This document shows, in pieces, positions 42,897 to 51,860 of a stretch of 64,000 bases of DNA (its first letter is position 1; each line of letters opens with the position of its first letter). This DNA comes from Rahnella woolbedingensis (GTDB lineage Bacteria; Pseudomonadota; Gammaproteobacteria; Enterobacterales; Enterobacteriaceae), in the NCBI RefSeq assembly GCF_003602095.1, contig NZ_RAHH01000024.1, positions 1 through 64,000 of the forward strand. The letters are read 5' to 3'. A program made the position numbers and the translations under genes. The notes under the pieces are model-generated. The model made no database searches, had not been told where the DNA came from, and saw nothing but the letters and a program-made list of their open reading frames with translations.

Positions 42897-44633
42897 TTAA
42901 GTCTGTGGAATAGTTAAGGTTTGGCCGAGCTGTACCTCGCCAGACTTCATGTGATTTGCGGTTTTGATGTCATTCATACTGACACCATATTTACTCGCGA
43001 TTGCCGACAACGTATCACCACGTTTAACCGTATGTTTTGACGGTTTCTTCGTGGCTTTTGCCGTTGTTCCTGAAGATGTGCGGGTGCCCGCTGGCACTTT
43101 CAATCTCTGGCCGACCCAGACGCCGTCTTTTTTCAGTTTATTGAGGTCACGCAGCGCCGCATTGGTCGTGCCATAGCTGTTCGCGATGCCGGTCAGCGTT
43201 TCGCCACGGGTCACTTTATGGATCTGCGTGGCACCAGCTGCACCAGCGGTCACTTCAATCGGCCCCGGCTGACGGGTCGTCGTACTGGCTACCGCGCTAC
43301 TGTCTGCCGCCGCTGCTGATGACGCCAGCAGCGGGCGGTTTTCGACCTTTGGGCCGTTTTGTATCGGATGCGACTGGAAATAATTACGCAGACCGATGTG
43401 AATGGCCCTCGCAATTTTATCCTGGTACGCGCTGCTGCCCAGCAGCCGCTCCTCAGTTGAGTTACTGATAAAGCCGGTTTCCACCAGCAGGGAAGGAATA
43501 TCCGGCGAGCGCAATACACCTAAACTGGCATGTTCGGGTTTCGCTTTATGCAGAGAACCGACGGAGCGCAGTTCTCGCAGAACGCGGGTCGCGACGTCAT
43601 AACCTACGCGTTGCGAATGCCCGAACTGCAAATCCAGTACCGCCTGACTCAGATAAGGGTCAGATGCGGTATTCGCCAGCACATCGCCCGCGCCGCCGAG
43701 CAGTTCGGATTGCTTCTCGTGCTGCTCGAGCCAGTTACCCATTTCGCTGTTGGCACGGCGGTTCGACAGCACCCAGACCGAGGCCCCGCGCGCGCTGCGG
43801 CTTGGTGCGGCATCGGCGTGAATGGAAACCAGCACGTTGGCGTTTTTCTTACGCGCAACGTCGGAACGTCCCATCACAGAAATGAAGTAATCCCCGTCGC
43901 GGGTTAATACCGGCTGGAACATCGGATCCGCATTCAGAATTGCCTGTAATTTGCGGGCGATAGCGATGGTGACATTCTTTTCTTTCAGACCGCCCCCGCC
44001 GATAGCACCGGGATCCTGCCCGCCGTGACCGGCATCAATCGCGACAATGATTTTGCTGTCGCTGGTGCTGACGGTTGAGGAACGCGAGTTATCGGGTGCG
44101 ACGGTCGTGGAAACCACTTTGGTCTGATCGTTGGTAAACGGATTAGATTTAGAGGATGGTGTGACCGTTTTGCCTGCATTAGGCGAAGGCGTATTGGTCG
44201 CCGTTACCACCGGTGCAGTAAGACGCGGCGCAGGTGCGGCGGCATTCATGGTCAGCACAACCGTGTACTGGCTGCCGTCTTTTTGTTTCGTCGCGTTGGT
44301 TCTGACTTTCTGATTCAGCTCAAACACCAGACGCTGACTCTGTGCATTAGGCGGAGTACTGGCACGCACACGCGTGACCAGATTCTGACCGTTAAAATTC
44401 AGCGGCAACCCCTTCATCACGCCGTCCTGGCGGATATCCATCACCACACGTTCAGGATTATGCAGCGGGAAAAAGGAGTAATCCGGCGAGCCGTCAAATG
44501 TAATGGTGACTGTCGACTGCGTCTGCCCGTTGGAAACATTGATGTTTTTCATGCCCGCCGCAAAAACCGGCGAGGCCAGTACAGCAAATAACATCAGCGC
44601 CGACGTTAATAGAGAGGTAAAACGTGAATTCAT
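42897..44633 (-). CDS. amiB: N-acetylmuramoyl-L-alanine amidase AmiB with two LysM repeats
   Basis: AmiB (578 residues) cleaves peptide from glycan in septal peptidoglycan during daughter-cell separation, activated by EnvC. A signal peptide of about 26 residues ends PVFA, followed by an AMIN domain (about 30-130), a low-complexity linker and the zinc amidase domain ([13 protein letters not shown] with the metal histidine; ETGFISN). There are two C-terminal LysM repeats ([33 protein letters not shown]). E. coli AmiB is 445 residues with, as I recall, one LysM. The start at 44633 avoids overlap with tsaE. Confidence 0.95.
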   Translation of the reverse strand: MNSRFTSLLTSALMLFAVLASPVFAAGMKNINVSNGQTQSTVTITFDGSPDYSFFPLHNPERVVMDIRQDGVMKGLPLNFNGQNLVTRVRASTPPNAQSQRLVFELNQKVRTNATKQKDGSQYTVVLTMNAAAPAPRLTAPVVTATNTPSPNAGKTVTPSSKSNPFTNDQTKVVSTTVAPDNSRSSTVSTSDSKIIVAIDAGHGGQDPGAIGGGGLKEKNVTIAIARKLQAILNADPMFQPVLTRDGDYFISVMGRSDVARKKNANVLVSIHADAAPSRSARGASVWVLSNRRANSEMGNWLEQHEKQSELLGGAGDVLANTASDPYLSQAVLDLQFGHSQRVGYDVATRVLRELRSVGSLHKAKPEHASLGVLRSPDIPSLLVETGFISNSTEERLLGSSAYQDKIARAIHIGLRNYFQSHPIQNGPKVENRPLLASSAAAADSSAVASTTTRQPGPIEVTAGAAGATQIHKVTRGETLTGIANSYGTTNAALRDLNKLKKDGVWVGQRLKVPAGTRTSSGTTAKATKKPSKHTVKRGDTLSAIASKYGVSMNDIKTANHMKSGEVQLGQTLTIPQT

Positions 44634-44640
44634 CGCGTGA

Positions 44641-45108
44641 TCATCCTTGCTGTTGAACACGATGCAGCAAATTTATGCCAGATTCAGAAACAGCAACCAG
44701 CTTCGCAGTGCGCCCGGTCTGGGAATAATCCAGCGTCAGTTCAATATCCGGTTCGGGTAACACGCCTGCGCCCTGCTGCGGCCATTCCACCAGACAAATG
44801 GCGTCCTGTGCGAAATAATCGCGGATCCCCATAAACTCCAGTTCTTCCGGGTCAGCAAGACGGTATAAATCAAAATGATAGACGGCAAACGTTTCCAGCT
44901 GATAAGGCTCAACCAGCGTATAAGTCGGGCTTTTCACATTGCCCTGATGCCCCAATGCCTGAAGAAATCCCCGGCTAAAGGTTGTTTTACCGGCTCCCAA
45001 ATCGCCATAAAGATGGATAACCGTTGAGCCTTCGCAGGCTTTCGCCAGAGAAGCACCTAGTTGCAGCGTTGCCGCTTCGTCGGGTAAAGAGATATTAAGT
45101 TGATTCAT
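44641..45108 (-). CDS. tsaE: tRNA threonylcarbamoyladenosine biosynthesis ATPase TsaE
   Basis: TsaE (155 residues) is the P-loop ATPase that, with TsaB and TsaD, makes the t6A37 modification of tRNAs reading ANN codons. The Walker A motif GDLGAGKTT is at about 35-43, and [10 protein letters not shown] and FDLYRL follow. It starts 10 bases after nnr and ends 7 bases before the amiB start, all in one operon. Confidence 0.96.
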   Translation of the reverse strand: MNQLNISLPDEAATLQLGASLAKACEGSTVIHLYGDLGAGKTTFSRGFLQALGHQGNVKSPTYTLVEPYQLETFAVYHFDLYRLADPEELEFMGIRDYFAQDAICLVEWPQQGAGVLPEPDIELTLDYSQTGRTAKLVAVSESGINLLHRVQQQG

Positions 45109-45118
45109 TCAGTGATAT

Positions 45119-46633
45119 CTATTTCTTCAGGTCTGGATTAACTAACGGGGCAATCACCGCTAAAAGATCAGTTGCCAGCATACCGCGCGTTCCCTGCCGG
45201 TGGGCAATTTCGTCTGCGGCAGCGCCATGTACTACTGAACCCGCGCAGGCCGCATCAAATACATTAAGTTTCTGAGCCAGCAATCCGCCAATGATACCAG
45301 AAAGCACGTCGCCCATACCGCCGGATGCCATTCCGGCATTGCCGACATCCGCCACTGCCATTTCGCCCTGTTCACTGGCAATCAGACTGCCTGCCCCTTT
45401 GAGCACCACCACGCCGCCATAACGCGCCGTGAGTTTCTGCGCCGAAAGTAAGCGGTCACTCTCAATTTCCTTCACGCTGCAACCGAGTAAACGGGCCGCC
45501 TCGCCAGGATGAGGCGTCAGTACACGATTTTGCCGTTTCCGCGGATTGATTGCCAGCAGGTTAAGCGCATCCGCATCCCATAAGGCCGGTTTATCCCACT
45601 TTGCTGCGCGATCCACCGCCTGTTTACCCCATTCTTTCTGGCCTAAACCGGGACCGATCACTAACACATCCGCCCATTCAAGCCCTTCTTCGAGCGATTC
45701 TGCGGTCAGCTCCTGCACCATCAGCTCAGGTCTGGCCGTCAGTAACGGACCGGCATGTTCTTTGTGAGTGAGTACTCGCACCAGTCCGGCACCAGTACGC
45801 AAAGCAGCTTCCGACGCCATACGGATCGCACCGGCAAAACCGGTATCGCCGCCCACCACCAGCAAACGTCCGTGCTCACCTTTATGAGAGCACGGGCGGC
45901 GCGGATGCAACCATTGACCAAGCTGTGAAGCGTCAAGCCGCTGTAATGCCGCAACATGCCCGCCCAGCCAGCTTTCCAGCCCTAGCGCATCACAATGTAA
46001 TTTGCCGGTGTAATCGCGTGCCTGACCGGTCAGTAAACCAGGTTTAAGGGCAATGAAACTGACGGTATGCGTGGCGTGTACCGCCTTCCCCGCTGTCTGA
46101 CCGGTCTGCGCGTCAAGACCCGAAGGAATATCTAAAGAGATAACAGGCAAAGACGCCGAGTTAATGGCAGTAATCAGGGAATCATAAGGTGCGCGCGGCG
46201 CAGAGGACAAGCCGGTGCCAAGCAGACCATCGATAATCAGATCGGTGTCGTGCGGCCACACTGATCCGGCAGAACTGATAGCTCCGCCACCTTTCAGCCA
46301 GCCCTTCCGCGCCGTCTCTGCCTCTTCTGGCAAGGGTTTATTGCCTTCCACGGCCAGCAGGGTCACGCGTATTCCGGCGGTTTTCGCCAGACGGGCGATT
46401 TCAAAACCGTCGCCGCCGTTATTGCCATGACCACATAAAATCAGCCAGTGACGCGTCTGCGGAAACTCACGCTGCGCCAGCAAAAACGCGGCTTTTGCCG
46501 CACGTTGCATCAGTGTAAACAGAGAAATCCCCGTTTCCTGCGCGGCCAGACGTTCAGCTTGTCGCAGCCAGTCAGCAGAAAACACGGAATGTGGTAAACT
46601 CGCCTCGTTTCGTTTTTCACGTTGGTTCGTCAT
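45119..46633 (-). CDS. nnr: Bifunctional NAD(P)H-hydrate epimerase and ADP-dependent dehydratase
   Basis: Nnr (504 residues; E. coli 515) repairs hydrated NADH and NADPH. The YjeF_N epimerase domain occupies about 1-220 (LCGHGNNGGDGFEIARLAK). The ribokinase-like dehydratase domain follows (TPHPGEAARLLGCS, NAGMASGGMGDVLSG). Its ATG overlaps that of the divergent queG by two bases within CATG, as I recall from E. coli yjeF-yjeS. Confidence 0.96.
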   Translation of the reverse strand: MTNQREKRNEASLPHSVFSADWLRQAERLAAQETGISLFTLMQRAAKAAFLLAQREFPQTRHWLILCGHGNNGGDGFEIARLAKTAGIRVTLLAVEGNKPLPEEAETARKGWLKGGGAISSAGSVWPHDTDLIIDGLLGTGLSSAPRAPYDSLITAINSASLPVISLDIPSGLDAQTGQTAGKAVHATHTVSFIALKPGLLTGQARDYTGKLHCDALGLESWLGGHVAALQRLDASQLGQWLHPRRPCSHKGEHGRLLVVGGDTGFAGAIRMASEAALRTGAGLVRVLTHKEHAGPLLTARPELMVQELTAESLEEGLEWADVLVIGPGLGQKEWGKQAVDRAAKWDKPALWDADALNLLAINPRKRQNRVLTPHPGEAARLLGCSVKEIESDRLLSAQKLTARYGGVVVLKGAGSLIASEQGEMAVADVGNAGMASGGMGDVLSGIIGGLLAQKLNVFDAACAGSVVHGAAADEIAHRQGTRGMLATDLLAVIAPLVNPDLKK

Positions 46634-47786
46634 GACACTCCCTCTCGATCTCGTTCAACTGGCTCAACATATCAAGCAATGGGGCCAATCGCTAGGCTTC
46701 CAGCAGGTTGGCATCTGCGATACAGACTTATCTGTCGAAGAGCCCAAACTTCAAGACTGGCTTGATAAACAATATCATGGCGAGATGGACTGGATGGCAC
46801 GCCACGGCATGCTACGCGCCCGTCCGCATGAGTTATTGCCCGGCACATTGCGGGTGATCAGCGTGCGCATGAACTATCTGCCCGCCAAAGCCGCCTTTGC
46901 CAAAACCCTGAATAATCCGCAACTCGGTTACGTCAGCCGATACGCCCTGGGGCGCGACTATCACAAAGTGTTGCGCCAGCGGTTAAAAAAACTGGGCGAC
47001 ATGATCCAGGCGCATTGTACAGAGCACGCGGACCCGACCGTCACCTTCCGCCCTTTTGTGGATTCCGCACCGGTGATGGAACGCCCGCTGGCCGCAAAAG
47101 CCGGTCTTGGTTGGGTTGGTAAACACTCACTTATTCTTAACCGTGAATCCGGTTCGTGGTTCTTTCTCGGCGAACTGCTGATTGATTTACCGCTGCCTGT
47201 CGATCAGCCGCAGGAAGAAAAGTGCGGAAAGTGCGTGGCCTGCATCACCACCTGCCCGACCGGCGCCATCGTCGCGCCTTATACCGTTGATGCCCGCCGC
47301 TGTATTTCCTATCTGACGATTGAACTGGAAGGAGCAATACCGGAAGAATTCCGGCCTCTGATGGGTAACCGCATCTACGGCTGCGATGACTGTCAGCTGA
47401 TCTGCCCGTGGAATCGTTATTCACAACTAACTGATGAAGAAGACTTTAGTCCCCGCGCCGCACTGCATGCGCCGGAGCTGATTACTTTGTTTGGCTGGAC
47501 GGAAGAGAAGTTTTTACGCATTACGGAAGGATCACCGATACGGCGTATCGGACATTTGCGCTGGCTGCGCAATATTGCGGTGGCGTTGGGCAATGCGCCC
47601 TACTCGCAGGAAGTGATGGATTCTCTGCATTTACGCGAAGGGGAAAATGCGCTGCTGGATGAACATATCAGCTGGGCTATCGCGCAACAGGTAGAAAGAA
47701 GAAAGGAACATCGTGTCGAAGTGCAAACATTACAGCAGAAACGGCTGATCCGTGCGGTGGAAAAAGGTTTGCCAAGGGATGCATAA
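46632..47786 (+). CDS. queG: Epoxyqueuosine reductase QueG
   Basis: QueG (384 residues; E. coli 379) reduces epoxyqueuosine to queuosine in tRNA using cobalamin. The catalytic aspartate is D144 in FVDSAPVMERPLA. Two [4Fe-4S] clusters are served by C198, C201, C204, C208 (CGKCVACITTCP) and by C251, C254, C258 (CDDCQLICP) together with a further cysteine. HEAT-like repeats form the C-terminus. It diverges from nnr with overlapping start codons and is followed by the DnaA-box region. Confidence 0.96.
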   Translation: MTLPLDLVQLAQHIKQWGQSLGFQQVGICDTDLSVEEPKLQDWLDKQYHGEMDWMARHGMLRARPHELLPGTLRVISVRMNYLPAKAAFAKTLNNPQLGYVSRYALGRDYHKVLRQRLKKLGDMIQAHCTEHADPTVTFRPFVDSAPVMERPLAAKAGLGWVGKHSLILNRESGSWFFLGELLIDLPLPVDQPQEEKCGKCVACITTCPTGAIVAPYTVDARRCISYLTIELEGAIPEEFRPLMGNRIYGCDDCQLICPWNRYSQLTDEEDFSPRAALHAPELITLFGWTEEKFLRITEGSPIRRIGHLRWLRNIAVALGNAPYSQEVMDSLHLREGENALLDEHISWAIAQQVERRKEHRVEVQTLQQKRLIRAVEKGLPRDA

Positions 47787-47825
47787 CATTTCCCTGAAGA
47801 CTATGATCCGTATTGCATAATTTTC

Positions 47826-47995
47826 TGTGCATAAAAATAAAAATGCTTTGCCAATCAAGTGCAAAAAAAAGAGCAAGAGATCGTCATAACGTTTCGCTAT
47901 AAATTTATTTATATTTAAATCAATAGGTTAAATTTTGGCAATATGGCAGGCGCAAAAAACAGACAGTCTAAAAAAACAACTAAACCTGTGGATAA
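47826..47995. promoter_or_regulatory. datA: datA-like DnaA-box/IHF locus between queG and the tRNA-Gly array
   Basis: The 314 bases between queG and the tRNAs carry two perfect 9-base DnaA boxes in the same orientation: TTATGCACA (minus strand of 47826-47834) and TTATCCACA (minus strand of 47987-47995). Between them AATCAATAGGTTA (47918-47930) fits the IHF consensus WATCAANNNNTTR at every position and follows an A/T tract. Weaker boxes (7 of 9) occur at 47812, 47858 and 48050. In E. coli, datA, which promotes DnaA-ATP hydrolysis through DnaA boxes flanking an IHF site, lies beside glyVXY. Position and architecture agree; function is inferred. Confidence 0.65.
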
Positions 47996-48100
47996 GTCTG
48001 TTTAAAAAAATAATACAAACCGTGTAATGATTGTTTCATTCGCGCACGAAATATGCACCAGAAAGGCATAAAGAAATGATTTTGTATTGAAGAAGAAAAT

Positions 48101-48176
<76 letters not shown>

Positions 48177-48235
48177 GTCGCATGGCACTGCATTTTTTAC
48201 ATCTTAAATCTTTAAATCTGCACAACTTAAAAATT

Positions 48236-48311
<76 letters not shown>

Positions 48312-48370
48312 GTCGCATGGCACTGCATTTTTTACATCTTAAATCTTTAAATCTGCACAACTTAAAAATT

Positions 48371-48446
<76 letters not shown>

Positions 48447-48505
48447 GTCGCATGGCACTGCATTTTTTACATCTTAAATCTTTAAATCTGCACAACTTAA
48501 AAATT

Positions 48506-48581
<76 letters not shown>

Positions 48582-48622
48582 TCTGCGCACTCAATGAAAT
48601 TCTTCATCGGTACGGGGTGCGC

Positions 48623-48650
48623 ATTATACGAGAAATCCTTTCTGCCGCAA
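48623..48650 (-). promoter_or_regulatory. tRNA-Gly operon promoter
   Basis: On the minus strand TTGCGG (48645-48650), 16 bases and a perfect TATAAT (48623-48628) are followed by the GC-rich discriminator GCGCACCCC, the signature of stringently controlled stable-RNA promoters. Start would be about 35 bases before the first tRNA. Bases 48651-48784 upstream may hold Fis sites; nothing definite was identified. Confidence 0.85.
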
Positions 48651-48784
48651 GCCCCTGAAAGCAAAAAAATGAATTTTTCGTTCAAGTGCCGATTAAACCA
48701 TCAAACCGGTGATTTAATCAGCGAAACACGGTGATTTCGTGTCCCGTATGCCTTTTTAAAGCTTTTTAAAATAAATCGCCTAAA

Positions 48785-48893
48785 TCATTCGAATTGCAGG
48801 AAGGCGGCAAACTCATTGATCCCGATGAGCTGACATCGGTCAGTGATGCGGGTGAGAGAGTGCAGCCAACGCATCTGCAGCTTGAAGGATGAC
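48785..48893 (+). repeat. Dispersed ~109-bp imperfect palindrome, copy next to orn
   Basis: This is a second copy of the element at 30762-30870, in the opposite strand orientation. Outer arms TTCGAATTGCAG (48788-48799) and CTGCAGCTTGAA (48875-48886) pair with wobbles. Inner arms CCCG/CGGG and CTGAC-ATCG-GTCAG (48821-48852) form a second hairpin. It begins 6 bases after the orn stop. No ORF is present inside. Confidence 0.75.
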
Positions 48894-48898
48894 GGAGA

Positions 48899-49444
48899 TT
48901 AAAGATTAATAAAGTGTTCGCGGTAATAGGCTAACTCGGCCACGGATTCACGGATATCGTCCAGCGCCTGATGAGTATTCTGCTTCTTAAACCCGCCCAG
49001 CACTTCCGGCTTCCAGCGACGCGCCAGTTCTTTGAGCGTGCTGACGTCCAGATAGCGGTAATGGAAATACTGTTCCAGCTCCGGCATATACTTAAACAGG
49101 AAACGTCTGTCCTGCCCCACGCTGTTGCCACAAATCGGCGATTTACCCGCCGGAACCCACTCACGCAGGAACTCGATGGTTTTAAGCTGTGCCTCATTGT
49201 CATCAAACGGGCTGGCTTTTACGCGTTCAACCAGACCGCTGCCGGTATGCGTGCGCACATTCCAGTCATCCATCAGCGCCAGCTGAGCATCAGACTGATG
49301 TACCGCCATCACCGGCCCTTCGGCCAGAATGTTCAGATGCGCGTCGGTTACCAGCGTCGCAATCTCGATAATACGGTCACGTTCAGGATCCAGACCGGTC
49401 ATTTCCAGGTCGATCCAAATTAAGTTCGAGTCATTTGCAGCCAT
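48899..49444 (-). CDS. orn: Oligoribonuclease
   Basis: Orn (181 residues, as in E. coli) degrades 2-5-nt RNAs and pGpG to mononucleotides and is essential in E. coli. DEDD-family motifs are visible: [10 protein letters not shown] (D12, E14), [11 protein letters not shown] and [10 protein letters not shown]. The C-terminal YYREHFINL is conserved. It diverges from rsgA across 126 bases and is followed at once by the repeat element. Confidence 0.97.
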   Translation of the reverse strand: MAANDSNLIWIDLEMTGLDPERDRIIEIATLVTDAHLNILAEGPVMAVHQSDAQLALMDDWNVRTHTGSGLVERVKASPFDDNEAQLKTIEFLREWVPAGKSPICGNSVGQDRRFLFKYMPELEQYFHYRYLDVSTLKELARRWKPEVLGGFKKQNTHQALDDIRESVAELAYYREHFINL

Positions 49445-49570
49445 GATGTGTCCTGTTACAAAGTAGAGAGTTGACGGAGATCTCCGTCATTCGGGCATTT
49501 AATATAAAATAGCTGGTATCATAGTCGTTTTGGTCGCACCGAGCGATTAAAGCCAGTCAAGTGAGGCGCA

Positions 49571-50608
49571 GTGACTAAGTCAAAACTGTCTAAAGGGCAA
49601 CAACGTCGCGTTCAGACTAACCATCAGCGTCGTCTGACACAGACCGACAAACGGAAAGAGCTGGACGATTCTCTGCATGGCGAACCGCAGGACGGCGTTG
49701 TCATCAGCCGTTTCGGGATGCATGCGGACGTTGAAGCGGCCGACGGCAGCCAGCACCGTTGCAATATCCGCCGTACCATCCGTTCTCTGGTTACCGGTGA
49801 CCGCGTTGTATGGCGCGCCGGGGAAAACACCAGTGTGAAAGGTATCGTCGAGGCGGTACACGAACGTACGTCCGTTCTGACCCGCCCAGATTTCTATGAT
49901 GGCGTAAAACCCATTGCCGCGAACATTGACCAGATTGTCATTGTTTCCGCCATTCTGCCGGAACTGTCGCTTAATATTATCGACCGTTATCTGGTGGCGT
50001 GCGAAACCGTTGAAGTTGAGCCGCTGATTGTGCTCAACAAAATCGATCTGCTGGACGACGAAGGCCGCAAATTCGTTCAGGGCATGATGGATATCTACCG
50101 CAATATCAATTACCGCGTGCTTGAAGTTTCGAGCCAGACCGGCGAAGGCATGCCCGCGTTTGAAAAGGCGCTGACTGACCGCATCAGTATTTTCGCGGGT
50201 CAGTCCGGTGTGGGAAAATCGAGCTTGCTGAACGCCCTTCTGCCACCGGATGAAAAACAAATTGTGGTGAATGAAGTTTCTGATAACTCAGGTCTGGGCC
50301 AGCACACCACCACCGCCGCGCGTCTGTATCACTTCCAGCATGGCGGCGATGTTATCGACTCCCCGGGTGTGCGTGAATTTGGTCTGTGGCACCTCGCGCC
50401 AGAGCAAATCACACAGGGCTTTGTCGAATTCCGTCCTTTCCTCGGCTACTGTAAATTCCGCGACTGCAAACACGGCAGTGATCCGGGCTGCGCAATCCGT
50501 GACGCCGTAGACCGTGGCGAAATTGCCGAAGAACGTTTCGACAACTACCATCGTATTCTGGAAAGCATGGAAGACGTAAAAACGCGTAAAAACTTTGACG
50601 CGCTTTAA
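49571..50608 (+). CDS. rsgA: Small-subunit maturation GTPase RsgA
   Basis: RsgA (345 residues; E. coli 350) checks late maturation of the 30S subunit. An OB-fold domain (about 40-110) precedes the circularly permuted GTPase domain, with NKIDLLD (G4) before [14 protein letters not shown] (G1) and DSPGVREF (G3). A zinc finger follows ([14 protein letters not shown]). The start is GTG at 49571 with GAGG upstream, and the N-terminus [12 protein letters not shown] fits homologues. A terminator-like hairpin lies at 50714-50734. Confidence 0.96.
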   Translation: MTKSKLSKGQQRRVQTNHQRRLTQTDKRKELDDSLHGEPQDGVVISRFGMHADVEAADGSQHRCNIRRTIRSLVTGDRVVWRAGENTSVKGIVEAVHERTSVLTRPDFYDGVKPIAANIDQIVIVSAILPELSLNIIDRYLVACETVEVEPLIVLNKIDLLDDEGRKFVQGMMDIYRNINYRVLEVSSQTGEGMPAFEKALTDRISIFAGQSGVGKSSLLNALLPPDEKQIVVNEVSDNSGLGQHTTTAARLYHFQHGGDVIDSPGVREFGLWHLAPEQITQGFVEFRPFLGYCKFRDCKHGSDPGCAIRDAVDRGEIAEERFDNYHRILESMEDVKTRKNFDAL

Positions 50609-50713
50609 TGCTAATTAATTGAATTAACATGTTAATGGCAAACGGCTGAAGTTAACGGAAGTTGAACCGTTGATTTCACCCCGTTACAATCCCCCGCCAT
50701 ACAACACTGCGTG

Positions 50714-50734
50714 ACCCTGAACAGGATTCAGGGT
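50714..50734 (+). terminator. Possible rsgA terminator
   Basis: ACCCTGA (50714-50720) pairs with TCAGGGT (50728-50734), followed by TTCCTG. The T tract is short, so termination may be partial and psd may also be read from upstream. Confidence 0.45.
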
Positions 50735-50790
50735 TTCCTGCAAAATGGCCGGTAACGCCGGTCATTCATACCATCCAAGAGGTTTTCCCC

Positions 50791-51813
50791 GTGCTGGACA
50801 GTATCAAAATCAAACTTCAATACTTACTTCCTAAACAAGGACTGACCCGTCTTGCAGGCTGGGGCGCAGATAAACGTGCCGCCACGCTGACCCATTGGGT
50901 GATCAAAGCGTTTGCACGTTTTTATAACGTCGACATGAAAGAAGCACAAAATCCGGATCTGAAATCTTACGCGACATTCAATGAATTCTTCGTCCGTCCG
51001 CTGCGCGATGGCGCACGTCCGGTGGTCAGTGGTCTGGACATGCTTTGCCTGCCTGCCGACGGCGCAGTCAGCCAGTTAGGCGCCATTACCGAGGGTAAAC
51101 TGTTCCAGGCAAAAGGCCATTTCTACAGTTTAGAAGCGCTGCTGGCGGGTAACTATCTGCTGGCTGAGCAGTTCAAAGACGGCCAGTTCGCCACCATTTA
51201 TCTGGCACCGCGCGATTATCACCGTGTGCATATGCCGTGCGACGGCGTGCTGCGTGAAATGATTTATGTGCCGGGCGATTTGTTCTCTGTGAACCCGCTG
51301 ACCGCCGCTAACGTGCCGAATCTCTTTGCCCGTAACGAACGCGTCATCTGCGTCTTTGATACTGAATTTGGCCCGATGGTGCAGATTCTGGTCGGTGCCA
51401 CGATTGTCGGCAGTATCGAAACCGTCTGGGCTGGTTGCGTCACGCCGCCGCGCGAAGGCATCATCAAGCGCTGGACCTATCCGGCTGTGGGTGAGGAAGG
51501 TGCCATCGCGCTGGAAAAAGGTCAGGAAATGGGCCGCTTTAAACTGGGCTCCACCGTGATCAACCTGTTTGCCGCCCATCAGACTCGCTTTATGCCCAAT
51601 CTGAAAAACGGCACCGTCACCCGCATGGGGGAACCGTTCGCCGAAGCCCTGCGTACACCCGCCGCAGCTACAGCGGAACCGGTAGTCGCTGAGCCCGTCG
51701 TTACAGCAGCAGAACCCGTAGTCGCGAAACCGGTGGTCACAGAAGCGCCTGTCACACCAGAAACACCGGCAGGTATGGCCACAGCAGAACCACAAGCGCC
51801 TAAAGATTACTGA
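50791..51813 (+). CDS. psd: Phosphatidylserine decarboxylase proenzyme
   Basis: Psd (340 residues; E. coli 322) makes phosphatidylethanolamine at the inner membrane. It cleaves itself at LGST, turning S254 into the pyruvoyl cofactor. D90, H144, H147 and S254 sit at E. coli positions. The start is GTG at 50791 ([15 protein letters not shown]), with GAGG upstream. The last 50 residues are a low-complexity tail with repeated AEPVV/KPVV units, which explains the extra length. mscM follows 47 bases downstream, as in E. coli. Confidence 0.96.
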   Translation: MLDSIKIKLQYLLPKQGLTRLAGWGADKRAATLTHWVIKAFARFYNVDMKEAQNPDLKSYATFNEFFVRPLRDGARPVVSGLDMLCLPADGAVSQLGAITEGKLFQAKGHFYSLEALLAGNYLLAEQFKDGQFATIYLAPRDYHRVHMPCDGVLREMIYVPGDLFSVNPLTAANVPNLFARNERVICVFDTEFGPMVQILVGATIVGSIETVWAGCVTPPREGIIKRWTYPAVGEEGAIALEKGQEMGRFKLGSTVINLFAAHQTRFMPNLKNGTVTRMGEPFAEALRTPAAATAEPVVAEPVVTAAEPVVAKPVVTEAPVTPETPAGMATAEPQAPKDY

Positions 51814-51860
51814 GTTCAGACTGAACAGACATAAAGAACTTAAGAAAAGGATGTGACCGA

